From Rhynchopus euleeides (lineage: Eukaryota > Euglenozoa > Diplonemea > Diplonemida > Diplonemidae), in contig OY723306.1 of NCBI GenBank assembly GCA_963210315.1, positions 310,001-374,000 on the forward strand: 64,000 nucleotides of DNA, written 5' to 3'. Position numbers and translations under genes: made by a program. Shown one piece after another: positions 28,666 to 40,922 of the stretch. Position 1 is the first letter of the stretch. The number at the start of each line of letters is the position of its first letter. Under the pieces are notes generated by a model that worked only from the letters and a program-made list of their open reading frames with translations, searched no databases and was not told the DNA's origin.

Positions 28666-31600
28666 CCCTCGTGTTCAAGGAGCGTTACGCCGCCTACATC
28701 CCTGAGGTTCCGCTGCCCCTCCAGCCTCTGAGTGGGGAGCAACTGCACATGGCGGCTGCGGACATGGGCTCGGGGAAGGCGCCAGGCACGGACGGCTGGT
28801 ACGCTGAGGAGCTGAAGCTGTTGCCGCGGGCGTTCTACGCAGCCCTGGCAGAAGTTCTGAATGGCGTGGAGCTGTCGGGTGAGTGGCCCGAAGCTCTGCT
28901 GTCGGCGACTGTATCGATGATCCCGAAGGAGGAGGACCCCGACCCGCTGGACCATCGCCCTATTACGGTCATGTCGGTGATATACAGGGTGTGGGCGAAA
29001 GCCAGGGTAAGCCAACTGATGGTCTGGCAGGAGGAGTGGGCGACTGACAGCATGTACGGCTTCCGTACGGGCAAGGGTGCTTTTGGGGCGTACATGAAGA
29101 CTGCGCTGCTAGCTGAGAAAGCATCCCTGACGGGCGTGCCTCTGCGTGGGGTTCTCCTCGACGTCAAAAAGTGCTTTGACTCGGTGCCATGGGATATCAT
29201 CTTCGGCCTCCTGGAAATGATGGGTCTCGACGACAGAGTGCGGCGGCCCTCCCGGGCGATGTACCATGGCCTCAGGAGGCGGTTTAAAGTGCAGGGTTCG
29301 GTGGGTCAACCCTTCGCCGCCTTCAACGGGATCCTCCAGGGGTGCCCCCTGTCCGTACTGTGGCTGAACCCCGTGATGGCGGTGTGGGACAGGGTGGTCC
29401 GAGCAGAGGCACAGTGTGGAACCGGCCTCTACGCTGACGACAAGAAGTTGCTGGACACAGACCTCGCCAAGATCCGGAGGGGGCTACGGCTCACCGAGGA
29501 GTTCTCGGAGCTGACGGACCTGCGGTACGGGACAAAGGGGAGATGCTTCTCCACCGACCCGGGGGAGACGCTGACTCTAGTTCTCCAAGGGGAGCCCATC
29601 GTGCAAGCCAGAGGAGAGATAAAGGACCTTGGGGCGCAGATCTGTCTGGTGTCGCGGGAGAAGATCTCGGGGATCTGTGACAAGCGTGTCAAACAGGCAA
29701 TTGAGGTGTGCCGCCGCCTGGAAGCGAAATACCTCAACCTGGGGTTCCCGGCCAAGGCGAAGATTCTCGCGACGATGGTGATGCCGATGGCCTTCGCCGC
29801 GATCCACACAGCCAACCCGCTGTGGGGCACCTTGAGCTCCCTTGACATGGCTGTCATGCGTGTGCTGTGGAAGTTTCAGAAGGCACGGCGATGCCCGATG
29901 ATCGTGCGCAACTTGCTGTGCCCGGCTCACCGCGTGGACCCGACGTCCTACATCCAGTACCAACGACTGGTGGCGATGCACACCGTGCGCCACAGATGCC
30001 CGGATCTCTGGCAGCTGGTGACTGAGATCAGAAGCCTACGCACCCCCGCGAGGGGTCCACGGGGGCCGAGCAGGGCCGGTGCGCTGACGGCTGCGGAGAT
30101 CAAGGCGGCGACTCCCGGGCCGGTGGCCCTGGTACAGACGGCGCTCTCGGACCTGCGCTGGAAGTGGCCCGATGCGGGGCGCCTCAAGGCACGTGACTCC
30201 GACAAGGCGATCGATCTCGGGTGCGAGGATCGACCTGCGGTGTTGCACGACCTGCGTGAGATGGTTCGTGCGGCCAGGTGGCGGGAGATTGCTGCAAAGA
30301 AACGGGAAGACACGACGGGCATGCGCGACGGGGTCGACTACATGGCTGTCACCCGAGTGTGGTCGGGGGAACCGGAACCATACCGTGCGGGAATCATGCG
30401 GGCGATCATCGCTGGAGACCAGGTCACCGAAGACCGCCGCCTCCGCCATTACAAGCAGGGGAATGGCATGTGTAAGTTGTGTGGGCTCGAGAAGGAGGAC
30501 CACGAACACATGTGGTGGCGCTGCGAGGCGACGGCGGACTACCGCCGGCTACCGGCGTATCGGGATGTGGTGGCGGCGGACAGGACCAACTGGCCCCCCT
30601 GCTTGGCTCGGAACGGGATTCTGCCGCTGGGGTTTGTGATGCGGCAGGGACACGGCAATGCGAAGTGCCTGCGGCAGCTGCTTGGACTGTACACGGAGAT
30701 TATCCTCCAGAGGGAGCGACTCCTCAAGCAGCGCGAGGCTGAACCGGCCACAGGGGTGTCGGTACGCGAGCCCTTTCCTTGGGGTTGGGACCCTGAGGAA
30801 CCCCTTGAGACCTACGACAAGCTCCCTGATGCCCTGCCGCCGCAAGCCTGGTCTAAGGTGGCTGGGGTGCCGGCCTATTTCGCGGTCCGCGACTGGTGGA
30901 GGCAGCTGAAGTGGCCGGACGACGAAAACAACCGCAAGTACCACGTATCCTGGTTGGAACTCGCGGTGGACTTCGAGGTGTTCACCGGCGTCGACGTCGT
31001 GTTCTCGCCGGGGAGCAAGAAGAAGGGGCAGCGGGCCCTGACTGCGAGGGACAAGGGTACGCTGATGGCTGCCTGGATGCGCACATGTGAAGCCATTGCG
31101 GGACCCGGTGAGTACATCCACCCGGGGAAGAAGGGCGGGGAGTCCAAGTGCAAGTCTCTGGAGCCCTTCATCGGACAGCTGCAGTGCGGCGGGCTGAACC
31201 GGCGTCCTCGCTTGCTGTGCACGCAGGCGGTCGAAGCGATGCTCACTAGGCTGAAGGAGCAAGTGCGAGAGGCCGCGTCGCTGACACCGCGCCCGAGCTG
31301 GACCACGATGGAGGTTCTGGTCCAAGAGGCGGGCCGCGACGAGAGGAGAGCCGTGTACGAGGCCGCGGCGGCTGGTCATGTGGTGGCACGAGCTGAGCCC
31401 CAACCGCGGAGTGGGGTGGAAACCCTTTTCTTCGACGGGTCCCTCAGACGGGGGAAGGGCACTGCCAAGAAGCGGGCGGGCACGGGTGCGGGTGCAGTGC
31501 GCAAAACCGCGAGTGGTGTGGTGGTGTGGACCGCGCAGAGCAGACTGGCGCAGGGGTGCACTGTGAACGAGGCGGAGTACGCGGGTCTACTGCTCTGCCT

Positions 31601-31895
31601 AGATGAACTGATTGACCACCCGCCGGTGGGCGAGGTGGTGGTGTATGGCGATAGTCAGCTGGTTGCGGACCAGGTCAACACCGACACCATGTGCCGGAGC
31701 AAGAAGCTCCGCCCGCTGTACGTCAAGGCCAGAGAACGCATCGCCGCCCTGCGGGCGGCCGGCACACGGATCACTCTCGTGCACGTGGGCCGAAAGTGGA
31801 ATGCGGACGCGGACGCCGCCGCCAACGCGGCAGTCGACAAGCTGGAGGTGGGGGTCACTCGGCACTCGCGAGGAGAGCCGGAATCACCGGTGTGA
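28629..31895 (+). pseudogene. LINE 2 coding fragment 2: reverse transcriptase, zinc knuckle, RNase H
   Basis: Long open frame of up to 1088 codons continuing the LINE 2 protein in a different frame. RT motifs are intact: LLDVKKCFDSVP (A), LQGCPLS (B) and YADD (C). A CKLC...HMWWRC knuckle follows. The linker LELAVDFEVFTG matches one in LINE 1. RNase H shows FFDGS, NEAEYAGL, YGDSQ and WNADADAAANAA, with its acidic residues kept. The frame itself is open, so a single indel near 28660 is the only obvious lesion apart from the 5' truncation. Confidence 0.85.
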
Positions 31896-32620
31896 GGGCC
31901 CGGGCGGACAGTAGCAGTCGTCCGCCAGACTGGACACTCTACTGATGCTGGACAAGGACCTTGGGGAGGATGAGGGGTGGTGGCGGTGGGGGAACTTTGA
32001 ACTGTTTTCCCGTTAATCGTGGGGAGGGCGCCTGCGACGACCACTACTTCTGCCGGTTGCCTGGCAGAGGGGGGGGGGGTGGAACTGTGTCGTTGTATCT
32101 TTACCGAAGGTTTTTCGACCAGGAGGGAGGTCCTAGGGTGATAGGTGTGGTGAATAACAGCAACACAACAGCAAACACATCAGCGACACACAACTCGAGG
32201 CAAGAGGAGGTGGGGCGGGGTGTCATCCTGCAGAAGTCTCCAGTTGGCCAGCAAGGCGAAACGTACGGGGGAGAGAGAGCACAGCCGGGGAAGCGACTCA
32301 GTGGCCTGATGAAGGGCGCTGAGTGGCGGCTGGTGCACTTCCCCTTCCATCCTTACCCGTAGGTAAGAGGTCAGACGGGCATATGCCCCATACTAGTAAT
32401 CATTCTCAAGTACTACCTACACCCTAGACCTCCCTAGACGCAGCAGAGCTGCTTAAACAAGTTTACTTGGTAACGAGGCAAATAAAAAAGTTTATCACGT
32501 CGGCCCTCCCATTCACCTGCCCCACCACCACTACCCCTTTCACCCCCCCTCCAGCTCCCACGAGCATTGTATTTTTTTTAAAAAATACCTTTTTTTCTTC
32601 TTCTTTTGCAGGATTGTTTA
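31896..32620. other. LINE 2 3' flank and intergenic DNA
   Basis: Non-coding DNA after the LINE 2 stop. Part is presumably its 3' UTR, but I find no poly(A) tail or target-site duplication that fixes the end. There is a G run near 32070-32079 and an A/T-rich stretch near 32571-32605. Confidence 0.5.
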
Positions 32621-33089
32621 CTGGGGGGGGGCAAATACAAGAGTATATGCAAATACAAAGGTATATGCTAATACAAGAGTACTCCAGAAATTGCGATTTT
32701 AAAAAGTTCACCGAGCAAATACAAGAGTATACTCTTGTATTTGCATACTAGACTTTTAGAGAACTTTTGTGGGGTTTTCATCATATTTTGTGCTTCCAAT
32801 GACCTCCCCCAGGCCTGTGGGCCTCCTGTCTGGAGTCGTCACGGTCGGGTGGGAGTCGCCTCGGGGGTGGGAAAGGCCAAGAGGACGCTCGTATTGTCTA
32901 TTCGGCGCCGCTGCCCCATGAGGGCCCACCCGGAGGCCACATTTCTAGTATGCAAATACAAGAGTATATACTCTTGTATTTGCATGGTAGACAACTTTTC
33001 AGCTAAAAAACAATTTTTTGAGAACCCTGAATTACGTAAGCTGGCACGGTGAATAGAAGAGTATACCCTTGTATTTGCCCCCCCCCCAG
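32621..33089. mobile_element. 469-bp MITE with terminal inverted repeats and TA target duplication
   Basis: The left end is CTGGGGGGGGGCAAATACAAG and the right end is its near-exact reverse complement. The element is flanked by TA at 32619-32620 and 33090-33091, as for Tc1/mariner-type insertions. The GCAAATACAAGAGTATA motif is repeated inside, producing perfect palindromes of 30 bp (32715-32744) and 34 bp (32951-32984). There is no coding capacity, so it is non-autonomous; the source transposase is not in the window. Confidence 0.75.
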
Positions 33090-33091
33090 TA

Positions 33092-35804
33092 ACTTTTTCC
33101 CAAACACCCCTCCTTTGGGGGCACATCCCGAGAACAAAAAAAACAGATAAAATTTGAAATCAAAGAAAAAGGGGGAAGGGGGTGGGAAGGCGGCGGAGAG
33201 AAAAGGTAAGGAAGGGAAGTGCCGCCCCCTCCCCCCCCATACCCCCACCTTGGCTTGGGGAGGGGAGGGTTCGATCGTCGAAAGTGAAGGTCAGACAAGT
33301 CTCCCGACACCCTCAACAACGGGAGGGGGTGGGAGAGAGAGTGGGTAAAAAGGAGGTAAAAATACAAAACATCCGGCCGAAACGTGCCGCACACAAGAAG
33401 AGTGCTCAGGACACAGAGAGTTAGAGAGAGGTGCCGCGATATCGTCAGGTGTTGAAATCCCTACACTACCCCAAATGCAGCGAGCCAGGGGTGTCTGGCT
33501 TGCAAGGGGAAGGGAGAGGGGGGGGGGGGAAGGTCGGGAGTGGTGAGTCAGCCGAGAGAGACGTTGAAACAGAGAGATAATATAAGGGAGGGAAGAGGGG
33601 CCCTCGCTACGAGGTGGCACGCCTTTTTGTTATTTTTGGCCTGACAAATTCTTCCTTGTTTTTTTTTGGGTGAGAAAAATCACCGAAGCTTGCGCTTTTT
33701 TTTGTTTTTGTTTTTGAAATATTGCCAGAAAATAGCGAAGAAGGCCCCGCCCTGCTTTTTTTCGCTTTTTTTGCTGCTGTTGCTTTGCTTCTCTTCCATT
33801 CGGGCAGATCAAAAAAGAGGGAGCTTCACTTTTTTTGTGTGTGGTGCGGCGGAACGTTTCTCCGCAGGAGAGTGTGAGGGGTCAGACACAATAAGGTACC
33901 CCTAGCTGTTTGTCAGGCCCACTTCCGGTGTCGCAACACTGGAGGGGCGAAGGCAAATGAATGGAGGGCAAAACGTTGGCCGCGCGCCACGCACAGGTGT
34001 GCGGAATGTGCAGAGTACACCACATGCTGATATTTGAGTTTTCCTTTCGATTGCCGATACAGGTGCATTTCGATTTCACGTTTGTTGCCGATCAGGCTCT
34101 GAGCCTCACCCACACACACACACACTCCCCCTTCGGCCTTCGAAAACCAGAAAACCTCGAAAAAAATATGGCAAGAAAAAAAGCAAAACACTTTGGCTGA
34201 TTGTTAACAATCAAGCAATCCTCGACATCATCTTTCCTTTACGATCCCTGCTACGTTGGAAGGTTTCCGTATCAATTTTCTCTCTCATCCTCGGTTGGGG
34301 GGGGGTGGGGGGGCGGCGGGTTGGGGCAGGGGTGTAGAGTGGGGCGTGGAGTGCGGGAGAGGGGAGGGTCAATTTTTTTTTGGAACTTCCGATAGAAATG
34401 GCGAACGGGGCAGGAAGATTTACCTTGCCCTAAAGCTTCATGCCCGAACCATTCTGCGTTAATTCCTTCGTGACCCCACCGTCTTCACTGCACTATCTCT
34501 TCTCACCTCGGGGGTCTTTGCTGGTCGACAAACTTCGACAAACTTCTTCAGTTTTCAGCCAATTCAACAGGAAATGCACCAAAATGCACTGACGACCACC
34601 CCGTAGCGAAGACCCCCCTCGGGTAAAAATACAATGGGGGGGGGCCTTGGCTCTGCCGAACCTGCCAGCGTGAGACCCTAACTTACAGGCAGCACTCACT
34701 CCTCTGCACTTCTGAACGAAGGCCCCCAGCGCTCCACCCAAAATAAAATTCGAAAAAGAAATTGCGAACGCAGATCCCCTCTGAAGGGGGTCAAAAAACA
34801 AAAGCAACGAAAACAAAGAAAAATGGGGAATGAATGGGGGGGGGGGGTGGGGGGTTTATGAAATAGGGAGATGTGACTCTTCATCAGAATCACGCGGGAA
34901 AACTGCTGAGCTGCGAAACGGGTTTTTCGGCGGGCTGTGTGTGGGTGGGGGGGGGGGGGGGTGCGAACCCTTCAGATTAGCCTCCCCGACCCTAACCCCC
35001 ACTCCCCACACACATGGTCCACACGCACGATTCTTGTTTGCAGTGGTGTTAACACACACGCAGCACCTGTTCTCATGTGAGCCCTACGGTGCTTCTCAGC
35101 AGAAAGCCATGAACGCAAAAAGAAAAAAACGAAAGAAGAGACCAGCTCCTCTCAAACGAAACTCAAGGAAAACGCGTTGACGTTGCCGGGTGGTAAAGCC
35201 GGGAGGGGAAACGCTTTAGGGGTAACTCATCAGGGGAAGGGGGAGGAGAGGTGGGAGGGGGTGGAGTTTTCTTGAGGTTAGGTCGGGAGAGAATACTGGA
35301 TGGTTACCCGCTGTGGTTTTCTCTTATGTATTTTTTTGGGGGCGGCGCTGTGTTCCAGCGGGTGTTCTGTCTGTGTGGTCTCGATGTTCGAGATGTACTA
35401 TTTGTTTGGTTTTGCATTTGGCAGGAAGTGAATTCCCCCCCCCCCCCTCCACACATACAGATATCCCCGCGCTTTCAGCGGCCGATACAGACAGGCATTC
35501 AGGAAAAAAGGTTGGATCCGATAATATACGTCACACCACACTCGTTGATGAATTCCAAATATCATATTCGAACCGTTTGTTCCTTCTTCAAAGGGTCTCA
35601 GATGCATTTACCCCCCACCACCCCCAAACACACAATCCAAAATCATAAAATCGCCTGGCTATTTTTTTTTGTCTTTTCTTCTTGCATTATTTTTCATTCT
35701 GACACAGAACGTGGGGAGGGTGTGGCACATCAAGCAACCTTGCCTTGCAGGGGGAGAACTCTCAGACACTGATTTTTTTTTATTTCATGCGAAACGCACA
35801 AAAA
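33092..35804. other. Low-complexity intergenic DNA
   Basis: About 2.7 kb between the MITE and the 3' end of the PDZ-containing gene. It has G runs (33520-33529, 34835-34846, 34950-34962), T runs, a CA tract (about 34111-34124) and short G/A-rich pieces. A minus-strand AATAAA at 35779-35784, about 20 bases past the stop codon of the adjacent gene, is a plausible polyadenylation signal. No other gene is supported. Confidence 0.6.
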
Positions 35805-38800
35805 CTACTCGCAGTCAGGCACGGAGTCGTCTGTCTCCGCACGCTGCAGGGCGACACGCCCGTCTTCCTCCATGTCCTCAGTGGCCTGCCTCAGCAGCTT
35901 GTTGCTGCGAGCCAGCGTCTCGTTCTGCTGGCGCAACCGGTTCACCTCCTTCTGCGCCTCCTTCTCCTTGCGCTTCTCCAGCTCAGCCTTCTGCTGCACC
36001 TTGGCGTTCTGCGCCTCGGCCTGCTGGAGCCTGCTCTGCAGCTTCACGATCTCAGCATCCTGCGTGCATTGGGTGTATGGCAGGTGTGGCGGAAAGGGTC
36101 GCCTGGGGGAAAACGCACATCTCCCGGTGACTCACAAAGCTGCGACATGCCATGGCTGGGGGAGGGGTAGGACCTTCAGGGAAACTTAGAGAGTTCGCCA
36201 CGTCAGGTCCCTCAAAAGCTTTATCAACACACCACACACAACAACTGCCATCGTAGGCCCACACCCAGACGTGAATAATAACCGTGTTCATCAGTGCATG
36301 TCCCACCGCAGCGGGTGACAAACACCTGCGTGAATTCATGAAGAGCATACCTTCGCCTTGCTTGCTGCAATGTCATCCTCGGTGCGTGCCTCATCCGTAG
36401 CAACACGCTCCAAGGTCTCATTGTGGGTGCCCGACCCACCCGTGGCACCCATGCCCAGCCCAAAGCCACCCGACGCGGTCGACGTCTGCCGCGCGAAGGA
36501 GTCCTGGCGGGGCAGGGTGAAGGTGTTCTGCCTCTCCATGAAGGACTCCTGCTCCATCAGCACCGCCGTGTCCTCCCGACCCAGCATGTCCTCCATGTCG
36601 CCAGAGTCGCCCTCCCTCACGGACACCTCGAAGATGCCGGTCGGGCTGCACCGCAGGGACGACAGCGCGGAACGCACGTCCTCCAGGTTCTTGACACGTT
36701 TGTCGTCGATGCGCATCAGCAGGGTGCCCTTCGGCACACCCGCGTTGTCGACAGCGCTCCCCGGTGCGGTGTTCACGATGTGAACCGCGGCGGACGGGGT
36801 CTCGTCAGCCTCCAGCGACCAGCCCAGGGACTCGGAGGGCACAGACACGGTGCGATTCGCCGATGTGGTCACCTCTGCCTCCAGGTCCGCAAGCGACACC
36901 CAGTAGGGGCGCTCCGACACAAGCGCGTCGGGCTCGCGGTAGACCTTGGCGTTGATGTAGCCTCGCAGGCGGCGCACCTTGCGCTTGACGTAGCGCATGA
37001 AGGAGACGAGGTGCTTCACCTGCAGGGTCTTGAAGATGTGCACGGCGTGCGCAGCCAGCTCGTCGTCTTCGTACATGAAGAACTCGACACGCTCGTGGAG
37101 GAGCATGTGGAGGTCGCCCTCGCCGTCCTTGATCTGCTGGTCCTGCGACACCTGGTCTGCGCACTCCAGCAGCTCGCCCAGCTGCTCCACCATGTCCTTC
37201 GCGCCCTTGGTCTTGAGGGACAGGCGGAAGGCACGCTCCACGGTCTCCAGCGCGGAGTTGGGGATGTCGTGCTGCATGTAGTCTGCGATGTGCGAGGTGA
37301 GCCAGTCGCACACGGCGATCTTGTCGAGGAAGAGCTTCATGACCAGGCGGAGGTTGCCCACCTGCATGGTGTGGAACAGGCCCTGGTGCTGCAGCAGGAT
37401 GGGGGTCACCTTGTGGTCGGGGTAGCGCTTCGTCAGCACCGTGCCCAGGTTCTCCTCCCCCTTCAGCTCCTTGTCGTTGAAGGTGTCGAGCAGCACACCC
37501 AGCACCACAAGGTTCTGCTCCTCCGTGAAGTAGCGCACGGACTTCATCAGCTGCTGGAGGTCCTGCTCCTTGGGCTGGCGGCAGTGGCGTGTGGTCTGCA
37601 GCGTCAGCGTGTCGCGGGCCACCTGCTCCTGCGCACCCGAACCAGCCTCCTTCTCCTCGTTGCTGAAGCGGAAGTCCTGTTTGTCAGAGGTGTTGGTGGT
37701 TGGGCAAAGAACAATCAAATACACCCCCGATCACGCCACGCGTGCTGTGCAAAGGTGATGTGCCTGCCATGCCCTTTGGGATGCACCCCGTGCAGGCCCA
37801 GTGGCAATGTTGGATTAGCGGGCTGGCATTGAACCCGCCACACGAACTGTTTTGTTGTTTGGATCAGCACACTGGCATCGCACTGTGCCACAGAGAGGCG
37901 AGAACGCGAGGACCAAGCCCGCTATCCTGCACACACACGAGCCTCGCATCACAGCAACATACCGGCAGGTAGGCGTTCGTCAGCTTGGGGATGATCAAAC
38001 CAGACGCGTAGGAAATCTCCTTCTCGATCCCACTCCAGTTGATCTGTGCGTGAGGGGGTGTGTTGGCAGTAGAGATGGCATCAAAGCAGGCGATTGGTGG
38101 AGCGTGTCAACTTGTCCTACACTAGTTGCAGCAGATACTCGCGTGTGTTGTGTGTTGGTGCATGAGAGGTGGATGCAGGACATGGCATAGCCGGTGGCTA
38201 TTCCGACAGCCAAAGCTATGTCAGGTGTGGTACGGCAGGTGTGTTAATATCCCTCCAGCGACATACGGTGCCCTTCTCATCGACGTAGGACCGGCACACC
38301 TCCGCAAGGCCCTTGTGCTCACGCAGCATCAGGTCGGGCTTCGAGGGGTTCAGGTTACCAGGGTCGACGTCACCGAGCTCGACACCGGTGTACTCCTGCA
38401 GCGTGCTCTGGCACGTGTTGTACTGTGGGGGTGGTAGGTGGTGTCATGCGAGCACAGCAGCTGAGGCGACGCACACACAGCATGGTACAGCACAGAAAAG
38501 GGCGGCACATAAGACACAACCTTCGCACATTAATAAACAGAAGGCATACCTTGTCAGTCAGCGACAGCAGCGCCGCCTTGATCAGGTTCTTGTGGTCTGG
38601 GTCAGAGTCGTCTGAGAGAGTCACCCAGAAGTCCAGTGTGTCCGGCAGGCCCGGTGCGCCTGTCTGTGCGTCGCCCTCGTTCATCTGGATGTTGATCCCG
38701 CCCTCCTCGCACTCGAAGTCGATGGGCCCCACCTTGTCGCGGAACTGGTTCCACTTCGCCTTGATGGATGCGAGCTGGTCGCAGGCCATCGCGTACTGCG

Positions 38801-39000
38801 AGGGAGGGGTGTGGTCCTGGAACAGGTCCAGCACGGAGACGTAGGCAGTGCGCATCTCCTCACCACCCTCGGTGCGGACGGACTGCATGGGGAGGATGTA
38901 GGACAGCATGCGGTGCACACGCATCGCGAAGCTGTAGATGTCGCACAGCAGCGGGGCGAGCAGGGACAGCTTGTCCTTGTCGTGCAGCGCCATCGTCAGC
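35805..39000 (-). CDS. 3' part of a large gene: RNF213-like C-terminal region, PDZ domain, coiled coil (partial, runs into gap)
   Basis: Five exons on the minus strand: 38550-39000 (5' incomplete), 38267-38422, 37963-38043, 36351-37676 and 35805-36059. All junctions are phase 0 and give 755 visible residues. Residues about 1-400 resemble, by my pattern reading only, the C-terminal region of RNF213/mysterin-type proteins: FWVTLSDDSDPDHKNLI leading to YNTCQ, then GTINWSGIEKEI and DFRFSNEE. Residues about 507-584 form a PDZ-like fold (SLGWSLEA, TAPGSAVDNAGV, GTLLMRIDDKRV). The last exon is a heptad-rich coiled coil of about 70 residues (LQSRLQQAEAQN onward) ending SVPDCE. The product is probably a large cytoplasmic scaffold or ligase-like protein, but the catalytic part is not visible. 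The exon structure is firm; the family name is tentative. Confidence 0.7.
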
Positions 39001-39200
39001 NNNNNNNNNNNNNNNNNNNNNNNNNNNNNNNNNNNNNNNNNNNNNNNNNNNNNNNNNNNNNNNNNNNNNNNNNNNNNNNNNNNNNNNNNNNNNNNNNNNN
39101 NNNNNNNNNNNNNNNNNNNNNNNNNNNNNNNNNNNNNNNNNNNNNNNNNNNNNNNNNNNNNNNNNNNNNNNNNNNNNNNNNNNNNNNNNNNNNNNNNNNN
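39001..39200. other. Assembly gap (200 N)
   Basis: Exactly 200 unknown bases. To the left the PDZ-containing gene is cut in mid-exon; to the right the inverted arm begins inside LINE 2. The round length suggests a placeholder rather than a measured size. Confidence 0.98.
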
Positions 39201-39470
39201 CCATCGGCCCGACGCCAGGTGCGTACTCAGCACTGTACTGGCCGAAGGGTCAGGCGGACAGTTAAAATCACCAGTGATAATCACCGGCACGTCGCCCAGC
39301 AACACCGCCTCATCGAACACATCAGCGAAGAAGTCCTCCCGCTCTTCCGCAAGGTCCGGAGTAGCCCCTGTTTTCGCATAGACGACGAAGACGTGCAGGA
39401 ACAGCTTCCCCGTGCCGTATGCCACTTTGGCGTGGAGGAACCTGCAGGATTCCCGCAACTGCAAAATCTG
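39201..39470 (-). mobile_element. LINE 2, 5' end only (right arm), cut by the gap
   Basis: Mirror of 27415-27684: the start of the 5'-truncated LINE 2, including the GDFNC endonuclease motif. The rest is lost in the gap. Its identical insertion point shows that both arms descend from one copy that already carried this insertion, or are the same locus. Confidence 0.85.
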
Positions 39471-40922
39471 ATACCCCTTTCCCCCTTCTTCCCCCCTCCC
39501 TTCGTTGGAGAGGGAAAATCCCGCACGCGATCTCTATCGTATTTCTCCCGTCGGCGCACCGCCGATGGCCTCTCTTACCCTTGATATCGATGCCTTTGTT
39601 GATATGTGGGTATATCTTTTTACATACCCCCGCCCTCCCCCCCCACCCACACACACGCACACGCCTCGTTGCAACAAGCCAGCGATGACATTGCAATTGG
39701 CGAATGTTATGATCTGATCGTGAAGGGGTGTCGTGGGGGAAGGTCAGCCCCGTGTCTTTTATTTTTACGGCATTTCCACGCGATTTCTCTCTCTCTCTCT
39801 CTCATATGTTCTCTTCTCCTGGGTGTGTGCGGGAAGGTTTCTTCGTTCCTCGGTGTGCGATGTGGCGAATCCCTCTCCTGTCCAACAGGAGAGCCCATTT
39901 GATTTCCCAAATCGTGGGTTGCTGTTTTGCCACACCACCGCGAAAACTCGGGCGAAACCTCCGCCGAACATTTTTTTGTTGCCGAAAAGATTATTCTGTG
40001 TTCGGCAGCGAAGACCCGACCCCACCGCCACCATGTGTGCCAACGAATCAAGCAGAATACGCACGGATGGCATGTCAGGCTCTTTGTCTGCAACCCATTT
40101 GATGTTGCTTGCGTGCCGGGTTGGCCATGGTGTGTCACATCTCATTGCTGTTGATTCATTTTTTTTGCTAGTTCGGCGTAGCCAACTGGAGGAAAAAAAT
40201 TGTGTACCCCCTCTGTTTTCTTTTAGCTATATCGGGGGGGGAGAGGGGTGTGTGTGAAAGCGGAGGATAAAATACAAATCGTTCATACAAACGTTGCCCC
40301 ACTCATTTAAGGTGGTGTGCCTGAAAGGATTGTGTGGGGATGGGGATGGTCGTGTGAACCCAACACACACGTGCGTTGGGTTGCCCTTAACCTGTCTGGA
40401 GAAGATGCAAGGAGGGAGGAAGGAAGGAGCGGAGAGAGAAAAGTGGGGAGGGCTCCCACAGCAGAATCGGCTTGTAGCAGTTCTGATGCTCGTTCTGTCA
40501 TGCACCGAGAGGAAAAATGTGTGTGGGGGGTGGTGGTGGGTACAGGTGTGTGGGGGAAACGCACGCACCAAAAGGATGGGTGTGGCAGTCAAACGCAGAG
40601 TGCGGAGGGCCGCCACTGCGAATGCGGGGAAAATCGCATGGATATATACGAGGCCGCCCCCACTCCATCCCCATCCCCAACCCGCCCCCATCTTTCAATC
40701 CCGGTCGGATCACAGCCAGCTTTCAGAGGCATGCCTCCTGTTCTCCCCACACCATGTCTACACACCCTCCACCCAGGCCTGGTGCGTGTCTGCTACACTG
40801 TCGCCCTCTCCTCCAATCCAACTGTCGCAGGGGAAGCTGTGGGCTGTCCGTGCGGTGAGCGCATCCCTCAGTGTGGCGGTCGACCAGTGTGTGTTCGCTA
40901 ACCTCCGGGCATCTCCGGGATA
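39471..40922. other. PRL upstream region (right arm), no gene seen
   Basis: Mirror of 25963-27414. It contains a CT tract near 39786-39804 and the CTCTCCTGTCCAACAGGAGAG hairpin near 39873. No supported gene. Confidence 0.55.

Larger units (their letters stand above)
27415..31895 (+). mobile_element. Non-LTR retrotransposon (LINE 2), 5'-truncated and frameshifted
   Basis: This is a second APE-type retrotransposon, related to LINE 1 but clearly a different family. It begins inside the EEP endonuclease domain, which is typical of 5' truncation at insertion. Its coding sequence runs through RT, a CCHC knuckle and RNase H to a stop at 31893-31895. One frameshift near 28660 splits the coding region, so it is not expected to make the full protein. 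The exact 5' junction (about 27415) is set by where coding similarity begins, and the 3' end beyond the stop is not resolved. Only its first ~270 bp are present in the right arm (39201-39470), where the sequence meets the gap. Confidence 0.85.

Noticed and set aside
36423..37832. 469-codon plus-strand ORF opposite the PDZ-containing gene
   Set aside because: It is a shadow of exon 4 of the minus-strand gene; Val/His/Leu-rich composition with no domain.
37790..37850. tRNA-like words (GGATTAGCGGGCTGGCATTGAACCC), partly similar to 9465-9490
   Set aside because: No cloverleaf with matching acceptor and anticodon stems could be drawn; it may be a fragment of a dispersed repeat.
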